Shown: in pieces, positions 23,688-34,925 of the stretch
How positions within the stretch are numbered: the stretch's first letter is position 1
Layout: each line of letters starts with the position of its first letter
From: Amyloporia xantha
Taxonomy: Eukaryota > Basidiomycota > Agaricomycetes > Polyporales > Adustoporiaceae
DNA length: 64,000 bases
Direction of reading: 5' to 3'
Assembly: GCA_036971615.1 (NCBI GenBank)
Contig: JAYKKR010000033.1
Span: 186,001-250,000, forward strand
Notes under the pieces: generated by a model
What the model saw: only the letters and a program-made list of their open reading frames with translations
Told to the model about the DNA's origin: nothing
Database searches by the model: none
Translations under genes and position numbers: made by a program

Positions 23688-26600
23688 GTGTCCATCTTCC
23701 TCAACACATCTGGAAATTCTGTGGGCTACGACATGGGATTATCCATCATTCAGGCATATCTAGACAAGATCCCTGATCAAATAGAGGAATGGCGACACGC
23801 ACAAGGAACAGCGAGAGCACCCATCCTTGAGTCCGCCGTCACGATTCTCATGGAACATTTCTCGGAGCTGGAGGATAGGGCTGTACTGAAAAAGGTCAAA
23901 TCTTGTGTTATCTCGAAGCATGGTCATCATGATTCACAGCTTCCCATAGGTACTGGGTACCTATTTCAGCAACCACTTCCGGACTTTCCTTGCCAAATCC
24001 ACCCGCCCTCCCAAGAAGAAACGGTCGGCGAGGGAGATGTTTCAGGCGGAAAAGAGTGCGATGATAAGACAAGTGACAGATGAAAGGACAAATGGAGCAG
24101 GAGTGTCGAACAAAGACATAGGGATATACACCTCCGTCGTCACTGAGCTCTTTGGCCAACTCAGCGATGAGGCCAAGGCGAAATATCAGGAGAAGGCAGA
24201 TCTGTTCAATGAGAATGCCAAGCAGTTGAAGGCGGGATCATCAAAGTGAGTGTTGGCAGTTTGCGCTCTTAGGAAATGACTGACAGTGACCAAGAAAAGC
24301 GGACAAGGAGCTGATTCCGTTTTGAGGGATTTTGCGTATGATGTCTACCGGCGCCATGGGGTGAGGATCTTCACACTGAGCAGCTACAAAAACGAAAAAG
24401 GAAGGGTGGTGATACAGGAGTAGGAACTTGTCGCACGCATGTTGACATTTGCGCTAACAGCCTCTTATAGACACGACTTCAATGACGAGATGGAGGGAGG
24501 AAGCGCCTTTTGCAAGGTGGACGACTGGCACACCGACACCATGGTGAAATGGGCAAAGTACAGCACTCAAGCATTTGAGCTTGATGTCAACGGTAGTGTA
24601 GATGAGCCACAGGCAACATCCGGTGACACATATCGGGAGCTGCCACTCGACGATGGCGGCTTACCGTTGATACCGCCATTGGATGGCGACAACCCGCCAT
24701 CATTGGGCGCGATGAAGTCCATGATTCGGGAGTTTCTCACCATTCACTATAGTACGTGATAATGCACATGGCGCTCATGGCGAGACTGATGGCGCACATA
24801 TTAGAGCGGGCAGCGGGGAACAACCGGGAGAAATGCCCATGGCGCGCGCTAAAGGTCCGCGGTTCACAATTCATCGATTCAGGAATGGTGCCCGCCGACT
24901 TTGAGTTTGATGACCCATCGCACATGGTCCGGAGGGACATAGTCGGCGTGCTTCGACATTGGAGAGCCGCCCAAGAAGCCAACAAAGGCCAGTGCGCCTT
25001 TCGCTTTAAGGCATGCCTGAAAACGCGCGGTGACGAGAACTCTCAACTTATTCCTGCACTCTATAATGAGCCGAAAGTGGGCAAGGGAAAGACGGTGGCG
25101 AGGAAGAAGCAGACAAATGCTCAAAAGAAGAAGGGAAAGGCCAAAGTTGCCAAACCCACCGCAACTGATGACAGTAGTAGTATGGATGAGGACAGCTCGT
25201 CGGAAGGGGAGGTGTTCAAATTTGGCGACACAACAACAGATGATGATGACATGGACAGTGCCAATGGCGCTGCGCCAAGTTGGGCATCGCGATCGCAAGC
25301 ACACGGCGTCAGGAATGGCTGCGGATGGCGGCGCCATCCACGGATTTTCGCCTCATCGTGGATGAGCTACCACGCCTTATGGTAATGCCCACATTTACCA
25401 ATCGAATCTGTCGCTAACCGGTGTGACAATAGAGAGGACTGAAGGAAACAAGGCATTCACCAGACGGTTTCAGCTGGGGCTCCTGGGATTACTCGCACAA
25501 GCATCTGTCCTTTATGGTTCATGGGAAAGCAGACGGCATCAACCCTGCGTTAGAATGGCTCGACTCCAAACCCTATCTGAATAAGTCCGGAAAGCTTACG
25601 GACGATGTCGCCATCATTGAGCAAGTGCTCCTTGTCATCGCCATGATACACAGAGATCTTACAGCGGCACAATTTGCGTTTGGAGATCCAGATGGACCGC
25701 CATTAGACATACCCGACCATGTCGCGACAAGTCAGATTCCTTTTACAGTTATCGGGGAGCGGCTAGATCCACACATCGCACGACTGCGCTCCATGATCAA
25801 GCTCACCAAGCCTGTGGTAGCCACAGGAGGTCGTAAAGATACCAATCCAGTGACAACTGCTCATGCCCAAGTGGACAGCACGCGCAAACCCATTGGAGGA
25901 CCGCCACTCCCGTTGCAAGCAAGGCCGCCAGTGGCAAACATTCCTGGTTCAAATGCAGACTCCAACCAGATACGGAAACAAAGGTAACCCCACATAAACC
26001 TGTCCGAAATCTGCCATCAGGATCGCCTCCCCCACTTCGCCCAAAGCCACCCCACTTACAAGGGCCACGTGCTGTAGGACTGCGCCATACGCCACAGGCA
26101 CCTGCAGCATTGGCCCGACGGCCACCACCACCAGGAACACCGCCCCAGCCAGGCCCCTCCCGCAATGTCTATGCCTACGGTCCAGCAGCGCCAGATAGTT
26201 CGGACGGCCCAGATTTATCGTACAGCTCACCGATCCCTGACAGCTTCCCAGGTGGCAAGCACCGTCTTCCCCACATTCCCCTCTTCAAGAAGCCACTGCA
26301 CACAAACCATCTCAAATCATCCAAGGAGAACATTCCTTCCAGGATTCTTGCGCCATCGGCCAGACGCCCGGTGATGGTCCCACAGCCGCCATCGCCATCT
26401 CCACCGCGCGCGCCATCCTTAGATGGCGATTCATTACCTGATCGCTCACAGATTCGGAGGTCACAAACACCAATCAGGAGACAAGTGATGGATTTCTCAT
26501 CCTCGCCCAACGAACAGGACGTTTATCAGTTACCTCCTTCATCGTCGCCATCTCATGTCCAAGTCGGTGATGGCGAACCCGCGGATGGCGAACCCACGGA

Positions 26601-27316
26601 TGGCGAACCCGCGGATGGCGAACCCATGGATGGCGATGTAGATCGCGGTCCCTCTCCAGCCTTAGCCCCGCCACGGCGTGTCACGCGCAACACCGCGCGC
26701 AAGGCACAGGAGGTCCACATCAATGCCCCACCCTTGGTTTCCTCAATCACGAATGCTCTCAATGCTACTAAAGTGGGCGCACACACAAGGCAGAAGACCA
26801 AAGCCAGGCAGGAGGCCTTGAATCAGAAGCGGGGCCATCAACCTAGTGAGGATGAGCCATCCCCCAAACGTCATGGAAAACGGAGGAAAGTGGGTCGTCA
26901 CGCGAAGGGACAGGATTTGAGCGATGACGAAAGGCATTCCAGCAGTCAAGATGACGTCGAGAGCAGTCCCAAAGGTCGGGAAAGCGAAGGAAGGGTGCCC
27001 TTCCAGCGAGATTCGTGAATGATAGCGATCATGAGGATGGCGCCCAGAGGAGTCCCAAAGCTCATCGCAAGGCAGGGAAAGGGAGCCGCAAAGGGCGAGC
27101 GATAGATGAGAGTGATGATGAGAATGACGGACAGAGCAGTCCCAAAGGTCGTGGCAAGCGAGGAAAGGGCGCCGCACAGCGAAAGTGGTCGATGACAGCG
27201 ATGAGGATGGCGTCGAGGAGGAAGAGCCAGCTCCTGGTCCTGCCACTCGTAAATCTCCACGTAAGGTAGGCAAGGTACCTGCACGAAAGCCCGCCAAGCG
27301 TGGCCGTCGCCGTTAG
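23688..27316 (+). CDS. HMG-box-like KDZ accessory protein with long disordered tail
   Basis: Multi-exon. The start is uncertain (the frame opens before 23,688). The N-terminal exon has YLDKIPDQIEEWRHAQ. After an intron at about 23,949-23,968 comes an HMG-box-like segment: KKKRSAREMFQAEKSAMIRQ, then YTSVVTELFGQLSDEAKAKY. A later exon has PLDGDNPPSLGAMKSMIREF and, after an intron near 24,751-24,801, NNREKCPWRALKVRGSQFID, DPSHMVRRDIVGVLRHWRAA. The rest is Lys-rich and acidic, then Pro/Ser-rich with five DGEP-type repeats (26,571-26,640) and Lys/Arg-Ser repeats to the stop at 27,314-27,316. HMG-type segments bind or bend DNA, so a role in transpososome assembly or targeting is possible. The 24,245-24,470 junction and the final exons need transcript data. 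Confidence 0.5.
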
Positions 27317-27506
27317 GATATATCCCGTGTAGCTATGTCATTACAGAATGAGATGGCGCAGAGTAGTACTGCGCCGTGCAATCTTCATTGGCCAGAGTTA
27401 AGTTATAGATGCATGCGTATATTATTGGGAGACGTAATTGAAATACATGGCGACGTAACACGAAGTAAGCAAGTATGAAGATGGCGAGATGGAACGGATG
27501 GCGCCA

Positions 27507-30343
27507 TTACGGCGCCATCGACCCTCCTGCAGATGGCGCACCCGTGGCAGTGATTACCGCTGTCTGCTCACTGTGATAGACTTGATCAACATCTATCCCA
27601 TGTGGGACAGCGTCACCATCCCCGAGGGCCCCAGCATTCTCAATCCCTTCTCCGCCATCCATGCTGGCGTCATGATGACCGCCCTCGCTTTCTCCTGCAG
27701 TTGCGCTTCCCCCCTCCAGCTCTCGAGTGCTCCACCGACTCGCGTCGGGGTGCGCTATGATCGCCTTCGCCGTCCGCGCCCTGTTCGCCACCTGCTCATC
27801 CAACTCCAGATTCCGTGCTGAAGATTGCGCCTGGATCGCCAGCCTCTCCGACTCCGCTTGGTTGTGCCGGTGTACATCGCGCCGCACTGCCTCGAACTGC
27901 GACTTGAGCCCCACGAACCGCGCCTCACCCCGAGTGATCTGATCCACTATCGCCCGGGTCGTCTCACTGTCCGTCTGCCCCTGCTCGGCCATCCCATCCA
28001 TGCGCACCGCCATCGACGCCACCTTTGCCCGGAGGTCCTCCAGCGCCACATCATTCTTGATGGCGACGAGCTCGTTCTGGAGTATGAGCACCGTCTTCTC
28101 CAGGTCCTCGATGCGCTCAGCGGTGTTGGCGGCTTCAAGCTGCTCGACCTTGTTCTCAGCGCCATCGACCCGCGCAAGGAGTCCAGCGACCTGCCCCTCC
28201 GTCGTGTGGAGTCGCGCGCTCATGTTCACCTGCTGCGTGGTGATGGCGGCGAGGGACTTTTCGAAGGTCTTGACGATGCCCCCGAACTGCGCTTGCCACT
28301 TTTGCATGGCGGACGTGTTGGCCTCCAGCACCTTCCGCTGCTCCGCGGTAAACGTCGAGGGCCGGCGTCCTGCTTGACTCGCCGCCCTCATTGCTCGCTC
28401 CCACTTCCGCAGTTGGATCACGCGCGAACCCTCGGAAATGCTGGTATGCGCCATGCTCATCTGGCAGCCACACATTAACTTGGTCAGTTGGTCACGAGTT
28501 GCAATCATCGCCAGGAGAAACTTACATGCTACCTCACCCTCTCTAGGGATAAGGGCTGTCTGGCCATCCTGCACGCTTCCATCCGCCGTTAGCGTCGCTG
28601 TGACCTCACGCTCCTTGCCTTTCGAAGTTGTCGGAGGCGGCTTCCCCACCCAGGCACCTGACTTGCTCGTCGTCCGCGCCTTGCGCATCTTGCTGAGCCT
28701 CACACGGCTGTGCAGGGTGTCGGCGACGGGATCGTCTTCCTCCGACCGCTGCGCCACTTCATCCCCGTCGCTGACAGTACCCGCAGCTGCCCATCCACTT
28801 CGTCGTCATCCGCGGCATCCGCGTCCACAGCGCCATCCTTCATCTCGACATCCTTCGGTGCCTCCTTCTGCTCGTCCTCCTCATCCTCCTCGTCCTCCTC
28901 ATCCTCCTCGTCCTCATCGTCCCCGTCCACCACCATCATGTCCTTCTTAACGATCGGCTTCACAGCGGCTCGGGGGCGCTTGCCTTTGACTGGGGCAGGT
29001 GGCGATGAAGGCGGGTCGTCCGAGTCGCCATCTTGGACAATCCTCTTCTTGACGTCGTCCCAGATGGGTGGAGGGGGTTTGAGCCCATCCGCAATGCAGT
29101 TCTTCAGGACCTTCTGGTATTCGGCCGCGACCTTGCTGCCATTTGGCCCCTTCAGAGGATTGCCCTTCATGTTGCGCGGCGCCATCGAGCACCTCTTCTT
29201 CCTGTTCTGGCAGGTGGTGCACCGTCCCGTACTTGGCACAATCACGCACCTGGCATCGAACTGGATGCAGGTACCGCACGGCATGACCTTCGCTGGGATC
29301 AGTACTGCATGCATAGCGCGATGACTGGATGGCGCACTCACCGACTCATAATACTTCTCCGAGGGGTCCAGCACCTCAACGACCTCGTCATCGTCCTCGC
29401 CCTCCGCGTCCGCATCGTCCACTGGAGTCTTCGCCTTCGCGGCGGTTCCCTTCGTCTTTTTGCTAGATGGGCCCGCCTTCGCCTGGGAACGGGTACGCCG
29501 TGCCTCCGTTTGCGTCTCGTCTGTAGGCGACTTCCTCGCGGTCGGCCTGCTGCCCTTAGCATCCTTGGCGGCCGCAGGTTCAGATGCCGGCGGCTTTGCT
29601 GGAGGGGTCTTGCCCGCCGGCTTCTTCGACGACTTCGCACCTTGCTTGCTCGTCCCAGCAGTAGCCTTCCGACTCTTCGGTGCATTTCCCGGAACAATGA
29701 CGATGTCATCTTCATCCTCCCTCGACGCCGTCGTCTCTTTGGAAGGACGCCGAGACATGGCGCCCGCATCGTCGCGCTTCCCCTGCTTCGCCACCTTTCC
29801 CTTGCTCCCCTCCGCCTGTCGATCCTCCCGCTTCCCCAACGCCACATCACTCGAACGCTTCCGCAAACCTGTGCTCCAAGTGTTAGCAATGACGTGGCGC
29901 TAGAACGCCATCCACTTGCCTTTCCACCATTGATTTTCCCCCAGGTTCTCGACGAGGAAATCGCCTCGCCACACGTACTTGGAGAGCCGGTGCGTCTCGA
30001 TGAGCGGATCGTCGGGCTTGATGGCGGCGATATTGGTAATGACGTTGGTTGCGGTTGCGAGGGAGAACTGCGCCATCGCGCTCACCAGGAGCGGAGGCAC
30101 TCGCAGTCCATTGCGCGAGCTGAGCGCCTTCAGCGGCACAAACACGTCGTTCTGAAAAAGCATCAGCGCGTCCATGGGATGTGCATGTCAAATGAAACAC
30201 ATGGCGTTCACTTACCACCTCTTTCCACAGCGCTGATTCAAACTCTTGATAGCGGGGATCTCCTCGGGCGGCGCGACCTTCAACGCCTCTTCAATGCGTG
30301 CGGTGGTGAGCAGGATGGAGGGTTGGATGGACGCGACAGACAT
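27507..30343 (-). CDS. Zinc-cluster and coiled-coil protein of the KDZ element
   Basis: ATG at 30,343 (MSVASIQPSILLTTARIEEA). The next exon has ENQWWKGKW, an intron (29,880-29,930) follows, then a long Lys/Ala/Ser-rich, presumably disordered region. A cysteine cluster CGTCIQFDARCVIVPSTGRC...CQNRKKRCS resembles fungal Zn2Cys6-like DNA-binding clusters. An acidic run of Glu/Asp repeats (28,860-28,930) is followed by a second part with a long coiled coil (VDGAENKVEQLEAANTAERI, then EDLEKTVLILQNELVAIKND) and TAG/TGA-type end at 27,507. An intron with GTAAGT donor lies near 28,463-28,530. Frame changes near 30,270 and 28,770 split the assembled frame, so this may be one gene or two. A DNA-binding, self-associating role fits; exact function is not known. 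Confidence 0.5.
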
Positions 30344-30573
30344 GACAGCAGAGGAATGGGGGTAGCAGAGTGGACAGTGGTGGCGGTAAGAGTCGTGGAG
30401 ATGAAGTCAGAAGCACACGGCACAGCGCGGAAGTCGAAGATGGGCGCCTACCGGAAAGATCCGCGGCCAACCGATCGGAACTACACGTGTCGCCCTCAAG
30501 CCTTTATTACATGCCTCTCGCAAAACTTGGGCGATTGCGCTTTTCTCCACTTCCCCTGACATTGCCCCTCCAC

Positions 30574-31677
30574 ATGCATCAACCAGGTGCGCATGCAATA
30601 TTCCTTAGCCTGACGCCGCCAATGTACTGACTCATTCCAGCCCGGCCCCCTTTTGACTTCGACGCTACACAGGAGGAGTCCGATCCCCAGTCCCGTCCCA
30701 TTTTGGACTTGTCGCCTTCGCCCACAGCCACGCCTGCGCCATCCCGAGCGCCATTCGACTTGCCATCCTCGCCATCCAAGCCTCCGCCCCCAAAACGTTT
30801 CCGCTTCGCCCAGTCCCCACGCCGGTATCTCCTGACAATCGCAATGCAACGTTCAATTTATCACCCCAGGAACGCCCATCATCCCCTGCGCCATCGCGGC
30901 CCTCCGCACACAGAGCTGTCGACTTCGCGATTTCCCCCACCCCCATCTCTCCTGAGCCTCAGCGGCCCTTCCCTCCATGGTTGAGGGCTGATTTTGACTT
31001 ATCACGGTCGCCCTCGCCCTCGCCCTCTGCGCCATCACGAGACCTGTTCAATATTCCAACATCACCTATCTTGGATTCCTTCGCTGACCCCTATTTCGAC
31101 TTGGCACCATCGCCACAGCACACTCCAAGACCTGGAGGAAACTTCAACATCCCCTTGTCCACTGGCCCTCGTTCGCCATCCACCCACAACCGTGCTGTGT
31201 CTAGATCTCCCCTGACATTGTGCGTCGGGATTTGCTCGACCTGCCGCCCACTCCTTCACCGGGTATGGTCTCATTCATTCCATTAGTCTGATGTACTCAT
31301 TCATTCTATCATTTCAATACAGGACCCGTTGCTCTACCGGATGGCGGTGTAGATGGCAGCATGAGTGGCGCCGGGGATGGCGCCGGGATGGTGTTGGGGA
31401 TGGCGCCAGGGATGGCGCCGAGTATGGCGTCGGGGATGGCGCCAGGGATGTCTCTCGCCTGATGTCTTCGCCATTCGCTAACAACAGCGAAGAGGGCTTC
31501 CCTAGCACAAGGGATACCCAAATCATGCATTTGCAAGGGGCAGCTTTGCAAGAAAAGCTGAAGCGCATTGAAGAAGACATCAATGTCGCCAACACCATCC
31601 TCAGGCTCAACCAGCCTATCAAAACTCTGCTCACTGCTCGGCCCCTCGCGATGCTGTCAGCCAGGTGGAATCGATGA
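30574..31677 (+). CDS. Repetitive Pro/Ser-rich protein of the KDZ element
   Basis: After an intron ending near 30,639 the frame reads RPPFDFDATQEESDPQSRP. It then repeats a loose motif of an aromatic-Asp/Asn-hydrophobic triplet followed by Ser-Pro (PFDLPSSPS, DFDLSRSPSPS, LFNIPTSP, YFDLAPSP, NFNIPLS, LLDLPPTP). After an intron near 31,263-31,322 comes a GDGAGM/GMAPGM stretch, then MHLQGAALQEKLKRIEEDIN as a short coiled coil; stop at 31,675-31,677. Two to three frame changes are needed between motifs. The start is not resolved (an upstream ATG lies near 30,574). No enzyme motif. Probably a disordered accessory protein. Confidence 0.35.
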
Positions 31678-31924
31678 TGTGGGATGGCTGTATTTGAGTA
31701 CCATACAATGTAGACAGTAAATATTGGTTATCACACTGTCAATGTATCCTATTACTGTCTGTGCTTGAGTAGTCTAATTGGTGATACAAATGAAACATCA
31801 TGTGAAACTCAACAACAGGCAGTGTTCAAGCATATTTGTCATTGCAATGCATACAGTACACACTATGTGTATAGAAATGTCGTAGAAGACATCAGCCGAC
31901 AGTAGAGTTCAGGGAGAATTATAG
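31678..31924. other. Spacer between last KDZ gene and right array
   Basis: AT-rich, with no gene, repeat or structured element seen. Confidence 0.4.
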
Positions 31925-32830
31925 CGTTGATGTATGGCGCAATGGCCAACCCATCCGCCCAGGGGTAAAATATAGCCGAACAGAGCAGGCAATAATATAG
32001 CGGTAGAATATGGCGCAGTGGGCCGACACATCGCCCCAGAGTATATTATAGCATTGGCCGAAGCTACAGCGCAGGCAAAAATATAGCGGTAGAATATGGC
32101 GCAGTGGGCCGACACATCGCCACAGGGTACATTATAGCGTTGGCCGAAGCTACAGCGCAGGCAAAAATATAGCGGTAGAATATGGCGCAGTGGGCCGACA
32201 CATCGCCACAGGGTACATTATAGCGTTGGCCGAAGCTACAGCGCAGGCAAAAATATAGCGGTAAAATAGGGCGCGGTGGGCCGACACATCTCCACAGGGT
32301 ACATTATAGCGTTGGCCGAGGCTACAGAGCAGGCAAAAATATAGCGGTAAAATAGGGCGCAGTGGGCCGACACATCGCACCAGAGTATATTATACCATTG
32401 GCCGAAGCTACAGAGCAGGCAAAAATATAGCGGTAAAATAGGGCGCGGTGGGCCGACACATCTCCACAGGGTACATTATAGCGTTGGCCGAAGCTACAGC
32501 GCAGGCAAAAATATAGCGGTAAAATAGGGCGCGGTGGGCCGACACATCGCACCAGAGTATATTATAGCATTGGCCGAAGCTATAGAGCAGGCAAAAATAT
32601 AGCGGTAAAATAGGGCGCGGTGGGCCGACACATCGCACCAGAGTATATTATACCATTGGCCGAGGCTACAGAGCAGGCAAAAATATAGCGGTAGAATATG
32701 GCGCAGTGGGCCAACACATCTCCACAGGGTACATTATAGCGTTGGCCGAAGCTACAGCGCAGGCAAAAATATAGCGGTAAAATAGGGCGCGGTGGGCCGA
32801 CACATCGCACCAGAGTATATTATACCATTG
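31925..32830 (-). repeat. Right 86-bp tandem array of the KDZ element
   Basis: About ten to eleven copies of the same 86-bp unit as at 14,546-15,612, reverse-complemented (CAGGCAAAAATATAGCGG at 86-bp spacing from about 32,072). The two arrays are thus opposed, as part of extended inverted termini. Confidence 0.9.
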
Positions 32831-32957
32831 GCCGAGGCTACAGCGCAGGCAATATTATGGCGTCGGCCGACGTCCGCTCTCCTTACACTGTAGGGAAAAT
32901 ATCACCCATATCTCTCCCTATAGTGTAGGCTATAGTGACTGTATGGTGTGTGGGATA

Positions 32958-32969
32958 GGTCTGATACCA
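32958..32969 (-). other. Primer-binding-like site of element A
   Basis: On the minus strand TGGTATCAGACC follows the right LTR. It resembles the common initiator-tRNA primer site TGGTATCAGA. The KDZ element is inserted 16 bp downstream of it. Confidence 0.5.
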
Positions 32970-32980
32970 GCGCGTAGCTA

Positions 32981-33774
32981 TGGCAAGTCCTACAAAACCG
33001 AGAAGGAGACAAGGTCTCAATGTAGCACTGAAGCTTACAAATGGATTGGGTGGAAGATGCTGTTTTGTAGTGTACATGAGAGCGGTCTTATATACATTTC
33101 CTGAGACAAGATTAAATAAGCAGAATAGAACCTACTCAAATGTTCCTTCTAAGTACCAGAGGCTTCTAACCTATTCCTTTACCTCGCTTTAACCATGCTT
33201 TAACCATGCACATCAAGTCCGAAGCTTTTTCCTATTGTCCTAGTCACTGCCCTTCAAGTGGCACAGTATAGCCTTTGTATAGCCTCAAACGAGAACAATA
33301 AGCGAGGCTATGACTGGGGCTATACAGCGCAACAAGACCGAGGCTATGTAGCCTACATGAGGCCTTTGTGAGCCTCGGAGTGGCCTCGGTCTTAGTGCCA
33401 CTCCTAGTGCAACTGTGAGGGAGGCACTGCGGTTAGTGATGCTGTGAGCGGGTTTGGACATGGTTTCAAGTCAGAGACTTGGATAGGACCTTGAGAGCGA
33501 AGCTCAGTGATCCTATAGGTGTATTAAGACCGACCTAATTGAGGTAGCTTCGGTCTTAATACTTACCTAGACCGCAGTAAGCATAGTAAGCATTATAAGA
33601 GAAATAGGGCAAAAGCGGTACTTCTAAGGTGAAAATAAGAGTAAATGGATAAGTAGCAAGGATAAATAGCATAGAAATGGGTCTATACTTCGGTCTTGAG
33701 GATCAATAGAGAAGTCCGAAATTAGAAATAGAAGATAATACCTCTTGGGACTAAAAAGTCCCATTTCCCTAACA
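32981..33774 (-). repeat. 5' LTR of element A
   Basis: The right end is exact at 33,774 (TGTTAGGG on the minus strand). The left limit is estimated from the primer-binding site and a CA at about 32,981. Positions 33,192-33,774 match 1-583. Confidence 0.75.
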
Positions 33775-34925
33775 GTAATCGTCCGCAGTTCTTCCTCCCC
33801 AAACCCGCGCATGTACACTTCGTCCCTGTGCCGCGCCGCTATCTTGCTCTTCGATATCAGGAAGGCTGCGACCGGGGAATACTCTCGATAATATGCGGCC
33901 TCCTCCCCCCTCGTCCGCACCCCCTTGTCTCGCGCCGACTGTGCTATGCGATCGAGGTCTGCCGCGGTGTACCTCTTGTCTCCGTCCGCCCCCGGGTACA
34001 AGGCCTTCACCCCTCGCTTGAACACCAGATACACCCGCCCAGTGGCCCCATCCGCCGTCTTCCATAGTTCCTCTTGTTCCACCGTCAGGTACTTCAGCGC
34101 GTACCGTATCTTCTCTTCTTCCGTTGTAATCCCTGCTGCCGCGCACAGGTCCTCTAGATCCTCGAAATATCGCAGTAGATTGCGCGGTTCCCCGTCGAAG
34201 GTCGGCGCCGTCTTCGCCCCTCGCACGGGCATGGATGAAGTAGGCATGGCACGCGCGGGTACTGTAGCACTCGTCGATTGGGTAGGTGCGGGACGGGGCG
34301 AGCTCGCTCGTGATGGAGGGAGTGGTATGCTCGCGGGATCTATGTATGTCGACAGGATGGTAGGCTCGACGACCTCGCGTTTGACTTGTACTGAGGGTGG
34401 TGCCGAAATCGTTTGTCGGCGTGGACGTTCGGGAGGAACGGGAGATGAGCGGGTTGACGGGGTCACGGATGATTCGGTGACTGATGAGATTGTGGATGTT
34501 TCTTCGGTACTCCTTCCTTCCGCCGGTGGCTCGTGGTTTACTGGGGAATGGAGCGGAGGCGAAGGATGTTTGAGGGATACAGAGCGCGTGTTGCTTTGTG
34601 ACCGGAAGGGAGGGATTCTGACGTCGAAAGGGTTATCCGAGTCTGAGTCGTCGAACGCGGCCGGTCGGAGGGGAAAGTGAGGAAGGTCGAGATCTAGTCG
34701 GGGGGAGATAGGACTGTTCTGGGCTAAGAGAAGTTCTTGCTGTAGAGTACGGTCCGGCACGGCGATGGTGCGCGAACGAAGTCTTCGAACTATAAGATTC
34801 CCCCTCGCGGTGGGCTCCACTTGTAAGGCTTGGTGCTCCTCCCGCTGTGCGATAAGCACACCTGGAAGGAACAGATCAATGAGTCGAAGGGGAAGGGGAG
34901 TGAAGACGTTCGCAGCGTCTGGCAC
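33775..34925 (-). pseudogene. Gypsy-type retrotransposon gag, truncated by element A
   Basis: The ATG at 34,925 (MPDAANVFTPLPLRL) opens a frame with a Ser/Pro-rich N-terminal half. A capsid-like domain follows: MPVRGAKTAPTFDGEPRNLL, RYFEDLEDLCAAAGITTEEE, KIRYALKYLTVEQEELWKT. This matches fungal Ty3/Gypsy gag proteins, which order as disordered arm, capsid, then zinc knuckle. The frame is cut after EELRTITV at 33,775, where the LTR of A begins, so the last ~40 residues of the open frame are LTR-derived. The remaining gag and pol, if present, should lie left of position 1 after the other copy of the target duplication. Confidence 0.8.

Larger units (their letters stand above)
14431..32941. mobile_element. 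KDZ-superfamily DNA transposon with TET/JBP cargo (18.5 kb)
   Basis: The two ends are inverted copies. 14,453-14,545 (GGGAGAGATATGGGTGATAT..., then GCGGACGTCGGCCGACGCC) reappears reverse-complemented at about 32,826-32,918, and the outermost CAGTCA(T/C)TATAGCCT also matches. Inside each end lies an array of 86-bp units in opposite orientation. The interior encodes a KDZ transposase, a TET/JBP oxygenase and four more genes in alternating orientation. No target duplication is evident immediately outside these limits, so the exact termini may be off by some bases. It sits within LTR element A, close to A's primer-binding site. Confidence 0.8.
1..33774 (-). mobile_element. LTR retroelement A hosting two nested DNA transposons (left end outside window)
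   Basis: The sequence at 1-583 recurs at 33,192-33,774 at a constant offset of 33,191, with no mismatch seen by eye. On the minus strand the repeat begins TGTTAGGG. A purine tract (AAGGGGGG, 594 to 587) lies directly upstream of the left copy, and a primer-binding-like TGGTATCAGACC (32,969 to 32,958) lies next to the right copy, so the element runs right to left. Without its two insertions the internal part is only about 2.5 kb and encodes no recognisable reverse transcriptase or integrase, which suggests a non-autonomous element. It interrupts a Gypsy gag gene at 33,774/33,775; the bases GTAAT (33,775-33,779) would be one copy of a 5-bp TSD. Confidence 0.8.

Noticed and set aside
27489..30559. 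Long plus-strand frames (up to 508 codons) opposite the coiled-coil gene
   Set aside because: Arg/Leu/His-rich mirror of a Lys/Glu/Ala-rich coding strand; the minus strand has introns, a cysteine cluster and coiled coil.
14421..32951. An 8-bp target duplication for the KDZ element
   Set aside because: The bases outside the matched termini (left CCCATT, right TATGGT) are not direct repeats; nearby similarities are inverted and belong to the termini.
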